Of a stretch of 64,000 bases of DNA, positions 24,966 through 32,637 are shown one piece after another. The DNA comes from AR5 sp041499965 (GTDB lineage Bacteria > Methylomirabilota > Methylomirabilia > Rokubacteriales > CSP1-6), in the NCBI GenBank assembly GCA_041499965.1, contig JBGQLG010000002.1, positions 1 to 64,000 on the forward strand. Reading direction: 5' to 3'. The number at the start of each line of letters is the position of its first letter. The first letter of the stretch is position 1. The notes under the pieces are model-generated. The model was given only the letters and a program-made list of their open reading frames with translations. It ran no database searches and had not been told where the DNA came from. The position numbers were made by a program, and so were the translations under genes.

Positions 24966-26496
24966 AGCGGCGTCGCTCCGCTGGCTGGCCGCGGGGGACG
25001 TCAACGGATTCCTCGGTCTCGCCCTCGACAACACCACCAACCTCGTCATCCTCTCGAGCCTGCTGATCGGCGTGTTCGGGTTCCCCGCCGATCTGGTGCT
25101 GGGCCGCATGCTGCCGGGGACCGCGCTGGGCGTGCTGGCCGGCGATCTCGCTTACACGGTGATGGCGGTGCGGCTGGCGCGACGCACCGGGCGCGACGAC
25201 GTCACGGCCATGCCCTTCGGCATCGACACGCCGACGCTGTTCGCCATGGTCTTCGGCGTGCTGGGCCCGGTGAAGCTGGCGACCGGCGATCCCGTCCTGG
25301 CCTGGAAAATCGGCATGACGGTCACGCTCGCCATCGGTGTCGTCAAGTGCGCGCTGTCCTTCGCCGGCGACTGGGTCCGGCGCGTGGTGCCGCGTGCCGC
25401 GCTGCTCGGCTCGATCGCCGGCGTATCCATCCTGCTCATCGCCTTCCTGCCGATGCTCAAGATCCTGCGCGATCCGCTGGTCGGTCTCGTCGCGCTGGTC
25501 GTCCTGCTGCTGGCCCTGCTCGGCGGCGTGCGGATGCCGTTCGGCGTGCCGGGCGCCTTCGCGGCGGTGCTGGCCGGCACGCTGATCTTCTGGCTGCGCG
25601 CCGGGCTGGGCGGCGCCAGCCCCCCGCCGCCGGCGATCGGGGCGCACCTCGCGCTGGCGATCCCGTGGCCCACGCTCGCCTGGGCCGGGGCGCTCGACGA
25701 GGCGCTGCCGTATCTGGCGATCGCGCTGCCGTTCGCGCTGGTGACGATCGTGGGCGGCATCGACAACACCGAGAGCGCGCTGGCCGCCGGCGACGAATAC
25801 CGCGCGCGCGACATCCTGCTGGTGGAGGCGCTGGCCACGGTGCTGACGGGCTGCTGCGGGGGCGTGATCCAGAACACGCCCTACATCGGCCACCCGGCCT
25901 ACAAGGCCATGGGCGCGCGGGCCGGCTACACGCTGGCCACCGGTCTGGTGATCGGCGTCGGTGCCGCGGCCGGCGCGCTCGGCATCCTCGTCGGCGTGCT
26001 GCCGGAGGCCGCGGTGGCGCCGATCCTCGTGTTCATCGGGCTCGAGATCACGGCCCAGGCGTTCCTGGCCTCGCCGCCGCGCCACGGCGCCGCGGTCGCG
26101 CTCGCCTTCGTGCCCGTCGCCGCCGCCGTCGTGCTGCTCGAGCTGGGCGGCGCGCTGTCGGCGCTCGGCCGGTCGGCCGCACAGCTGACCGGCGAGGCGG
26201 CGGCGACGTACCAGGCCCTGCTGATGCTCGGCAACGGGTTCATCCTGACGGCCGTCCTGTGGGGCTCGGCGGTGGTGTTCATCATCGAGCGGCGCTCGGC
26301 GGCGCTGGCCGCCGTCTTCGCGCTCGGTGGCCTGGCCACCCTGGTCGGCGTCGTGCACTCGCCGCTGCCGAGCGGGGCGGTGTTCTGGCCGTGGTCGCCG
26401 GACGCCCCGCTGGCGGCCGCCGCGCCGCTGGCCGCCGCCTACGGTGTCCTGGCCGCGCTGGCACTCCTGGCGGCGATGAGCACCCGGACGCGCTAA
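24943..26496 (+). CDS. NCS2-family (AzgA-like) purine/xanthine permease
   Basis: This is an inner-membrane permease of about 517 residues with 12-14 helices. AzgA/NCS2 motifs include DVNGFLGLALDNTTNL near the N-terminus, MPFGIDTPTLFAM, and GGVIQNTPYIGHPAYKAMGARAGY in the substrate region. Members carry nucleobases by proton symport; the exact substrate is unknown. Start choice is poor: the frame is open back to a TTG at 24832, but homologous sequence begins around RWLAAGD. The CTG at 24943 after a GGGGCGGGGAG stretch is the nearest candidate, overlapping the previous gene by 23 bases. TTG 24832 or 24853 are alternatives. Confidence 0.85.
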   Translation: MRTPAPARAASLRWLAAGDVNGFLGLALDNTTNLVILSSLLIGVFGFPADLVLGRMLPGTALGVLAGDLAYTVMAVRLARRTGRDDVTAMPFGIDTPTLFAMVFGVLGPVKLATGDPVLAWKIGMTVTLAIGVVKCALSFAGDWVRRVVPRAALLGSIAGVSILLIAFLPMLKILRDPLVGLVALVVLLLALLGGVRMPFGVPGAFAAVLAGTLIFWLRAGLGGASPPPPAIGAHLALAIPWPTLAWAGALDEALPYLAIALPFALVTIVGGIDNTESALAAGDEYRARDILLVEALATVLTGCCGGVIQNTPYIGHPAYKAMGARAGYTLATGLVIGVGAAAGALGILVGVLPEAAVAPILVFIGLEITAQAFLASPPRHGAAVALAFVPVAAAVVLLELGGALSALGRSAAQLTGEAAATYQALLMLGNGFILTAVLWGSAVVFIIERRSAALAAVFALGGLATLVGVVHSPLPSGAVFWPWSPDAPLAAAAPLAAAYGVLAALALLAAMSTRTR

Positions 26497-26520
26497 GATC
26501 GAAGGCCGGAGGAGAGCGCC

Positions 26521-26952
26521 ATGAACATCGCCAGCATCCTCGCTACCAAGGGTGACAAGGTCATCACCATTCGCGCCGAGCAGACCATCCGCGAGGCGCT
26601 CGTGGTGCTGGCCCAGCACAACATCGGTGCGCTCGTCGTCGTGGATGGCCTGCGCCCGATCGGCATCCTGTCCGAGCGCGACGTCGTGCGGGCGGCCGTC
26701 AAGAACGAGGCGGTCTTCCCGCTGCTGGTGAGTCAGCTCATGACCCGTGACCTGGTCCTCGGTGACCCCGGCGACGACCTCGGTGCCGTCGGCCAGACGA
26801 TGGTCCAGCGCCGGATCCGCCACCTGCCGGTGGTGGTCGACGGCAAGCTCGTCGGCATGATCTCCATCGGCGACATCGTCAAGGCCCAGCGCGACCGGTA
26901 CCAGGGCGAGGTCGACACGCTGCAGACCATCGTGATGGAGCACGGCGCCTGA
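26521..26952 (+). CDS. tandem CBS domain protein
   Basis: This 143-residue protein consists of two CBS domains. The first has HNIGALVVVDGLRPIGILSERDVVRA; the second has RRIRHLPVVVDGKLVGMISIGDIVKA. Such stand-alone Bateman modules bind adenosine nucleotides and act as energy sensors for partner proteins. A GGAGGAG site precedes the ATG. Its stop overlaps the ATG of the FprA-type reductase by one base, so that enzyme is a candidate partner; this is inferred from coupling only. Confidence 0.9.
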   Translation: MNIASILATKGDKVITIRAEQTIREALVVLAQHNIGALVVVDGLRPIGILSERDVVRAAVKNEAVFPLLVSQLMTRDLVLGDPGDDLGAVGQTMVQRRIRHLPVVVDGKLVGMISIGDIVKAQRDRYQGEVDTLQTIVMEHGA

Positions 26953-28361
26953 TGGTCCTCGGCACCGCGGAGCAGCCGCTCCGCGTCGCGGTGTTCGGGG
27001 CGGGGCCGGCCGGCTTCTACGTGGCCGAGCACCTGCAGCGTCGCGCCGATCTCGTCATCGACATCGACATGTTCGACCGGTTGCCGACGCCGTACGGCCT
27101 GGTCCGGGCGGGCGTGGCGCCGGACCATCAGAAGATCAAGGCGGTCACCGCGGCCTTCGACAAGGTCGCCGCCCACCCCCGCTTCCGATTCTTCGGCGGC
27201 GTGGAGCTCGGCAAGGACCTGAGCGTGACCGACCTGCGCGCGCACTATCACCAGATCGTCTACACGACCGGGGCCCAGACGGATCGACGCATGGGGATTC
27301 CCGGCGAGGACCTGCCGGGCAGTCATCCCGCCACGGAGTTCGTCGCCTGGTACAACGGTCACCCGGACTATCGCGACTGCCAGTTCGACCTTGCGCAGGA
27401 GCGGGTGGCCGTGGTCGGCGTCGGCAACGTGGCGGTGGACGTCGCGCGCATCCTCTGTCGCACGCCCGAGGAGCTGTCGAAGACCGACATCGCCGACCAC
27501 GCGCTCGAGGCGCTCCGGCACAGCCGCGTGCGCGAGGTGTACCTGCTCGGCCGGCGCGGGGCCGCCCAGGCCGCGTTCACCAATCCCGAGGTCAAGGAGC
27601 TGGGCGAGCTCCCGGACGCCGACGTCGTCGTGCGGCCGGAGGAGGTCGAGCTCGATCCGGTGAGCCGCGAGGCGCTGGAGCAGAGCGGGGATCGCGCGAG
27701 CGTCAAGAAGGTCGAGATCCTCCAGTCCTACGCGCAGCGCCCGCCGGCCGGCAAGCCGCGCCGCCTCGTCGTGCGCTTTCTCGTCTCGCCCGTGGCGGTG
27801 CTCGACAACGGCGCCGGCGGCGTCGGCGGCATCCGCCTGGTGCGCAATCGCCTGGTGGCCTCGGCCACCGGAACCGTGCAGGCGCAGCCGACCGATCAGG
27901 TCGAGGAGGTGCCGGCCGGCCTCGTGTTCCGCTCGGTCGGCTACCGCGGTGTGCCGTTGCCCGGCGTGCCCTTCGACGACAAGTGGGGTGTCATCCTCAA
28001 CGAGAGGGGCCGCGTGCTCGATCCCGACAGCAAGCACCCGCTGCCGGGCGAGTATACGGCCGGCTGGATCAAGCGCGGGCCGACCGGCGTCATCGGGACC
28101 AACAAGCCGGACGCGGCGGAGACGGTGGCGGCGATGCTGGACGACGCCGCGGCCGGGCACGGCGCGGCGCCGGCCGAACCCGACCCGGCGGCGGTTGAGC
28201 GCCTGGTGCGCCAGCGCCAGCCCCACGTCGTCGACTGGAGCGATTGGCTCAGGCTCGACGCGCTCGAGATCGAGCGTGGCCGGACGCACGGTCGGCCCCG
28301 CGTGAAATTCACCCGCGTGGACGAGATGCTCGACGCGCTGGGGAACCGGCAGCGGCCCTGA
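26952..28361 (+). CDS. FprA-type ferredoxin/adrenodoxin-NADP+ reductase
   Basis: This 469-residue flavoenzyme moves electrons between NADPH and ferredoxin. The FAD motif is VFGAGPAGFYVAEHL at residues 13-27, followed by FDRLPTPYGLVRAGVAPDHQ, which is diagnostic of the adrenodoxin reductase/FprA group. The NADP-binding VVGVGNVAVDVARIL and the RRGAAQAAFTNPE segment follow. A C-terminal GYRGVPLPG and the GWIKRGPTGVIGTNK stretch complete the family pattern. It follows the CBS gene with a one-base overlap. No ferredoxin gene is nearby. Confidence 0.92.
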   Translation: MVLGTAEQPLRVAVFGAGPAGFYVAEHLQRRADLVIDIDMFDRLPTPYGLVRAGVAPDHQKIKAVTAAFDKVAAHPRFRFFGGVELGKDLSVTDLRAHYHQIVYTTGAQTDRRMGIPGEDLPGSHPATEFVAWYNGHPDYRDCQFDLAQERVAVVGVGNVAVDVARILCRTPEELSKTDIADHALEALRHSRVREVYLLGRRGAAQAAFTNPEVKELGELPDADVVVRPEEVELDPVSREALEQSGDRASVKKVEILQSYAQRPPAGKPRRLVVRFLVSPVAVLDNGAGGVGGIRLVRNRLVASATGTVQAQPTDQVEEVPAGLVFRSVGYRGVPLPGVPFDDKWGVILNERGRVLDPDSKHPLPGEYTAGWIKRGPTGVIGTNKPDAAETVAAMLDDAAAGHGAAPAEPDPAAVERLVRQRQPHVVDWSDWLRLDALEIERGRTHGRPRVKFTRVDEMLDALGNRQRP

Positions 28362-28410
28362 GCCGATTACCTCCGTGAACGCCGGCGTGACGCGTGCGGG
28401 GAATAAGTCC

Positions 28411-28440
28411 TTGACCGTGTTCGTCACCCGAGTGTTAAAT
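28411..28440 (+). promoter_or_regulatory. candidate promoter of the cytochrome c gene
   Basis: TTGACC (28411-28416) and TTAAAT (28435-28440) are spaced by 18 bases. The expected leader is about 40 bases and contains AAGGAGGAGG just before the cytochrome start. Confidence 0.55.
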
Positions 28441-28487
28441 TGAACGCGTATTGTGAATCCCGTCACGAAGGTCAAGGAGGAGGCGCC

Positions 28488-28889
28488 ATGAGGGCGTGTC
28501 TCAGGTCGTTCACCGTCGCGGTCGCCACCGTCACCCTCGTCGCCGGAGCCGCGCTGACGGCGGCCTGGGCGCAGGGCGAGTGGAAGGCGCCAGCGGACGC
28601 CAAGGCCGTGAAGAACCTGGTCAAGGGCGTCGGCAACGCGAAGAAGAACATCGAGACCAACTGCGTCACGTGCCACGGCCCGGGCGGCAAGGGTGACGGC
28701 CCGGCCGCCGCCGCGCTGCCGCCGCCGAAGCCCGCGGACTGGACCTCGGCCAAGGTGGCGAGCGAGACCGACGGCGAGATCTTCTGGAAGATCAGCAACG
28801 GGCGTGGCGCGATGCCGCCATGGAAGCACCTGCCCGAGAAGGACCGCTGGGAGATCGTCAACTACCTCCGGACGCTGCAGAAGAAGTAG
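28488..28889 (+). CDS. periplasmic monohaem cytochrome c
   Basis: This 133-residue protein has a signal peptide (TVAVATVTLVAGAALTAAWA) and a single CVTCH haem site (Cys59, Cys62, His63), followed by GPGGKGDGPAAA. The likely axial Met is in GAMPPWK (Met109). The fold and C-terminal IVNYLRTLQ helix are typical of class I cytochrome c (PF13442-like) electron carriers. An upstream in-frame start at 28440 lacks a ribosome site; AAGGAGGAGG precedes the ATG at 28488. It has its own promoter and a strong downstream hairpin, so it forms a single-gene unit. The redox partners are not in the window. Confidence 0.93.
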   Translation: MRACLRSFTVAVATVTLVAGAALTAAWAQGEWKAPADAKAVKNLVKGVGNAKKNIETNCVTCHGPGGKGDGPAAAALPPPKPADWTSAKVASETDGEIFWKISNGRGAMPPWKHLPEKDRWEIVNYLRTLQKK

Positions 28890-28915
28890 CGCCGGGTTCG
28901 TACCGGCTTCCTCGA

Positions 28916-28942
28916 CGCCCCGCCGGCGTGACCGGCGGGGCG
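28916..28942 (+). terminator. strong GC hairpin after cytochrome c
   Basis: CGCCCCGCCGG (28916-28926) pairs with CCGGCGGGGCG (28932-28942) around a five-base loop. The downstream sequence TTCGCATATTC is only mildly T-rich. It ends 15 bases before the phosphatase start. Confidence 0.65.
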
Positions 28943-28957
28943 TTCGCATATTCGGAC

Positions 28958-29887
28958 ATGCGTCGCGCCACCATCGACCTCGGCAGCAACACGGTGCGTC
29001 TCCTCGTCGCCGAGCTGCAGGCCGGCACGAGAGGCTGGCGCGTGGTCGACGCCGACCAGCGCGTCACCCGCCTGGGCGAGGGCCTCACGGCCAGCGGGCG
29101 GCTCGCGGAGGCGGCCGCCGCGCGGACGGCGGCGGCGGTCGGCGAGTACGTGAGGCGCGCGAGACGTGCGGGGGCCGAGCGAGTCGCGATCGTGGCGACC
29201 AGCGCCGTGCGCGAGGCCGCCAACGGGCGCGAGTTCGCCGCCGCCCTCGAGCGAGCCACCGGCGAGCGCGTGACGATTGTCAGCGGCCGCGAGGAGGCCG
29301 CCCTCACCCTGGTCGGCGTGCTCGCCGGCCTCGACGAGGTCGACGGCGCGGCACCGTCGCTGGTGTTCGACATCGGGGGCGGGAGCACCGAGTACATCCT
29401 GGCCCGCGACCGTACGCTGGTCGAGGCGATCAGCCTGCGGCTGGGCGTGGTCGACTTCGCCGAGCGCTATCCGTTCCGCGGCCCGGTCGACTGGCCGCGC
29501 TACGCGGCGATGCAGGCCGAGATCGACGGCCGTCTCGTCGCCGAGCTGCCCGAGCGCATTCGCGAGGCGGGGTCGGCTCGGCTGATCGGTACCGCCGGGA
29601 CGGCGACCACGCTGGCCGCGCTCGATCTCGGCCTCGCCGCCTACGACGCGGGACGCGTGCAGGGCCACGTGGTCACGCGGGCCGGGGTGGAGGCGCTGCT
29701 GGCGCGGCTCGGCGCGCTCACGGTTGAGGAGCGCGCCGCGCTGCCGTGCCTGGAGCCGGGCCGGGCCGACCTGATCGTGGCGGGCACGGCCATCGTGTTG
29801 GCCACCATGGATCGCACCGGTGCGACGCAGATGACCGTGAGCGACTGGGGGTTGCGCGAGGGAATTCTCCTCCAGCGATCCGCCTGA
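28958..29887 (+). CDS. Ppx/GppA family phosphatase
   Basis: This 309-residue protein belongs to the exopolyphosphatase/pppGpp phosphohydrolase family. It shows the ASKHA-fold motifs TIDLGSNTVRLLVAEL at the N-terminus, IVATSAVREAANG, SGREEAALTL and FDIGGGSTEYIL. The short length, without the C-terminal HD-like domain of the long Ppx, is common in environmental bacteria. It removes terminal phosphate from polyphosphate or pppGpp; which one cannot be told from sequence. The frame is open back to 28820 through the cytochrome gene, but the ATG at 28958 starts the conserved domain. No Shine-Dalgarno sequence is obvious. Confidence 0.9.
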   Translation: MRRATIDLGSNTVRLLVAELQAGTRGWRVVDADQRVTRLGEGLTASGRLAEAAAARTAAAVGEYVRRARRAGAERVAIVATSAVREAANGREFAAALERATGERVTIVSGREEAALTLVGVLAGLDEVDGAAPSLVFDIGGGSTEYILARDRTLVEAISLRLGVVDFAERYPFRGPVDWPRYAAMQAEIDGRLVAELPERIREAGSARLIGTAGTATTLAALDLGLAAYDAGRVQGHVVTRAGVEALLARLGALTVEERAALPCLEPGRADLIVAGTAIVLATMDRTGATQMTVSDWGLREGILLQRSA

Positions 29888-29965
29888 GCCCGGGCGCAGC
29901 CGGCCGGGGAATCGCCAACCGTCTGTTCTTGTTGCGGAATCGCCAGGGGGGCGAGGCCTCGTGAA

Positions 29966-29994
29966 TTGACAGGGTGGGAGCTGGCGTCTATTCT
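29966..29994 (+). promoter_or_regulatory. near-consensus promoter of the HNH-uvrB unit
   Basis: TTGACA (29966-29971) and TATTCT (29989-29994) are exactly 17 bases apart. The start site would be near 30001, giving a leader of only about five bases before the ATG at 30006, so translation may be nearly leaderless. Confidence 0.7.
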
Positions 29995-30005
29995 AGAACG
30001 GCGCT

Positions 30006-30536
30006 ATGGATGAGATTGCTGTACTCGTGCTCAACGCAACGTACGAGCCACTGCATTTCACCAACGCCCGCCGGGCCGTGACGCTCCTGCTCGCCGGCAA
30101 GGCCGAGGCCGTCGAGGCCTCGCCCCGGGTGATCCGCTCGCCGTCGCGGGCGTTCGCGCTGCCGGCGGTGATCCGGCTCGCGGTGTTCATCCGCAAGCCC
30201 TTCCTCGACCGGGTGGCGTTCAACAAGAAGAACATCCTCCGCCGGGACGGCTACACCTGCCAGTACTGCAACCGCCGTGGCGAGCGGCTGACCGTGGACC
30301 ACATCGTGCCGCGCTCGCGCGGGGGCGAGACGAGCTGGACCAACGTGGTCGCCGCCTGCCTGCGCTGCAATCTCAAGAAGGGCAACCGGCTGCTGGAGGA
30401 ATCGGGCATGCGCCTGGCGCGCGACCCGGTCCACCCGAAGTTCGTCTTCTCGACGCACATGCTGAGACACCCGCACGCCCACTCCCTGCTGGACTCGTGG
30501 CGGAAGTACCTGCTCGCCGTCCCGACTCTGTCCTAG
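30006..30536 (+). CDS. HNH endonuclease family protein
   Basis: This 176-residue protein has an N-terminal VLVLNATYEPLHFTNARRAV module, a basic middle, and a C-terminal HNH domain. The domain has zinc-binding C85-x2-C88 and C118-x2-C121 pairs, and the catalytic VDHIVPRSRGGETSWTN motif at about 97-113. This N-terminal module with HNH is widespread in soil bacteria, and its cellular role is not settled. It precedes uvrB by 13 bases and shares its near-consensus promoter, which suggests a link to DNA repair. There are no mobile-element genes around it, arguing against a homing nuclease. Confidence 0.88.
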   Translation: MDEIAVLVLNATYEPLHFTNARRAVTLLLAGKAEAVEASPRVIRSPSRAFALPAVIRLAVFIRKPFLDRVAFNKKNILRRDGYTCQYCNRRGERLTVDHIVPRSRGGETSWTNVVAACLRCNLKKGNRLLEESGMRLARDPVHPKFVFSTHMLRHPHAHSLLDSWRKYLLAVPTLS

Positions 30537-30549
30537 CGACGTCCACCCG

Positions 30550-32526
30550 ATGTTTCGCCTGACGTCGGAGTATTCGCCGCGCGGCGACCAGCCCCAGGCG
30601 ATCATCGACCTCACCCGCTTCGTCCGCGACGGGCGCCGCCATACCGTGCTGCGGGGCGTCACCGGGTCGGGGAAGACCTACACGATCGCCAACCTCATCC
30701 AGAACGTCGATCGCCCCACGCTGGTGCTGTCGCCCAACAAGACGCTGGCCGCCCAGCTGTTCAGCGAGTTCAAGGCGTTCTTCCCGGACAACGCGGTCGA
30801 GTACTTCGTGTCGTACTACGACTACTACCAGCCCGAGGCCTACATCCCGCAGTCCGACACCTACATCGAGAAGGACGCGCTGATCAACGACGAGATCGAC
30901 CGCATGCGCCACTCGGCCACCCGCTCGCTGCTGGAGCGGCGCGACGTCATCGTGGTGGCGTCGGTGTCGTGCATCTACGGCATCGGCGCCCCCGAGACGT
31001 ACCGCGAGATGCACCTGGCGCTGCGGGACGGCGAGGTGATAGACCGCGACGCCATCATCCGGCGGCTCATCGCCGTGCAGTACGAGCGCAACGACTACGA
31101 CTTCCATCGGGGGACGTTCCGGGTGCGGGGCGACGTGGTCGAGGTGTTCCCGGCCAACGAGGAGTCGAGCGCGATCCGCATCGAGCTGTTCGGCGACACC
31201 ATCGACGGCATCCACCGCCTCGACCCGCTCAAGGGCCAGGTGCAGGAGCGCCTGCCCGAGATCCACATCTACCCGGCCAGCCACTACGTCACGCCGGCCG
31301 AGCAGCTCGAGCGCGCGCTGGGCACGGTGCAGGAGGAGCTGGGCGAGCGGCTGGCCTTCCTGCGGGGGAAGAACCGGCTGCTGGAGGCCCAGCGGCTGGA
31401 GCAGCGCACGCTGTTCGACATGGAAATGCTGCGCGAGCTGGGCTACTGCCACGGCATCGAGAACTACTCGCGTCACCTCACCGGGCGGCGACCGGGTGAG
31501 GCGCCGCCGGTGCTGATTGAGTACCTGCCCAAGGACGCGCTGATCGTCATCGACGAGAGCCACGTGGCGGTGCCGCAGGTGCGCGGCATGTACTACGGCG
31601 ACCGCTCGCGCAAGGAATCGCTGGTCGAGTACGGCTTTCGCTTGCCCTCGGCCTTCGACAACCGCCCGCTCACCTTCGAGGAGTTCACGCGGCTGACCCC
31701 GCAGACCGTGTACGTGTCGGCGACGCCGTCCACCTACGAGGTCGAGCTGGCCGGCGACGCGCTGGCCGAGCAGGTGATCCGACCGACCGGGCTGATGGAC
31801 CCCAAGATCAGCGTGCGGCCCGCCGGTGATCAGGTCGACGACCTCCTGCACGAGATCCGTGCCCGGGCCGAGCGCGAGGAGCGGGTGCTGGTGACGACGC
31901 TGACCAAGCGGATGGCCGAGGACCTGACCGAGTACTACCAGCAGCTCGGCCTGCGGGTGCGCTACCTGCACTCGGACATCGACACGCTCGACCGGGTCGC
32001 GCTCATCCGCGACCTGCGGCTGGGCAAGTTCGACGCGATGATCGGCATCAACCTGCTGCGCGAGGGGCTCGACATTCCCGAGGTGTCGCTGGTCGCGATC
32101 CTCGACGCTGACAAAGAAGGTTATTTGCGCTCCTCGACGTCGCTGATCCAGACATCCGGCCGGGCGGCGCGCAACGTCAATGGCGAAGTCATCATGTACG
32201 CGGATCACGTGACCGACTCGATGGCCGAGGCGCTGCGGGAGACGGAGCGGCGGCGCGTCATCCAGGCCCGCTACAACGCCGAGCACGGCATCACGCCCGA
32301 GTCGATCCGGTCGTCCATCCGCGAGCTGCTCCAGACCGTGTACGAGCGCGACTACTACACGGTCGAGGTGGACACGCCCACCGCCGAGACGTTCGCGTCG
32401 CCGGCCGCGCTGGCCAAGCGGATCGCCGAGATGGACGCCGCCATGCGCGACGCCGCCCGTCGCCTCGACTTCGAGCAGGCCGCCGACCTCCGCGACCGCC
32501 TGAAAGCCCTGAAACGGTTGTTGTAG
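30550..32526 (+). CDS. uvrB: excinuclease ABC subunit B
   Basis: This 658-residue protein is the helicase-like, damage-verifying subunit of nucleotide excision repair. Walker A is GVTGSGKTYT, and the beta-hairpin that clamps DNA has YYDYYQPEAYIP. DESHVAVPQ forms motif II, and ATPSTYEVE, RVRYLHSDIDT and QTSGRAARN form later helicase motifs. The C-terminal UVR segment (LDFEQAADLRDRLK) binds UvrC. Length and domains are complete. It lies 13 bases after the HNH gene and 111 bases before uvrC, which appears to have its own -10 sequence. Confidence 0.97.
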   Translation: MFRLTSEYSPRGDQPQAIIDLTRFVRDGRRHTVLRGVTGSGKTYTIANLIQNVDRPTLVLSPNKTLAAQLFSEFKAFFPDNAVEYFVSYYDYYQPEAYIPQSDTYIEKDALINDEIDRMRHSATRSLLERRDVIVVASVSCIYGIGAPETYREMHLALRDGEVIDRDAIIRRLIAVQYERNDYDFHRGTFRVRGDVVEVFPANEESSAIRIELFGDTIDGIHRLDPLKGQVQERLPEIHIYPASHYVTPAEQLERALGTVQEELGERLAFLRGKNRLLEAQRLEQRTLFDMEMLRELGYCHGIENYSRHLTGRRPGEAPPVLIEYLPKDALIVIDESHVAVPQVRGMYYGDRSRKESLVEYGFRLPSAFDNRPLTFEEFTRLTPQTVYVSATPSTYEVELAGDALAEQVIRPTGLMDPKISVRPAGDQVDDLLHEIRARAEREERVLVTTLTKRMAEDLTEYYQQLGLRVRYLHSDIDTLDRVALIRDLRLGKFDAMIGINLLREGLDIPEVSLVAILDADKEGYLRSSTSLIQTSGRAARNVNGEVIMYADHVTDSMAEALRETERRRVIQARYNAEHGITPESIRSSIRELLQTVYERDYYTVEVDTPTAETFASPAALAKRIAEMDAAMRDAARRLDFEQAADLRDRLKALKRLL

Positions 32527-32611
32527 CGAGCGCGCGGGCCGGCGTCGAAGCGTGGGTGGCCTGGTCTCGACGGTGGGGGCTCCGACTCGTGCTGTCGTTC
32601 CTGGTGGTCGC

Positions 32612-32617
32612 TACAAT
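32612..32617 (+). promoter_or_regulatory. candidate -10 element upstream of uvrC
   Basis: TACAAT at 32612-32617 would place a transcript start near 32624, about 14 bases before the uvrC ATG. The -35 region (GTGCTG, 32589-32594) is weak, so uvrC may also be read from upstream. Confidence 0.35.
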
Positions 32618-32637
32618 AGCCCCGTGAGTCTTCCCCC

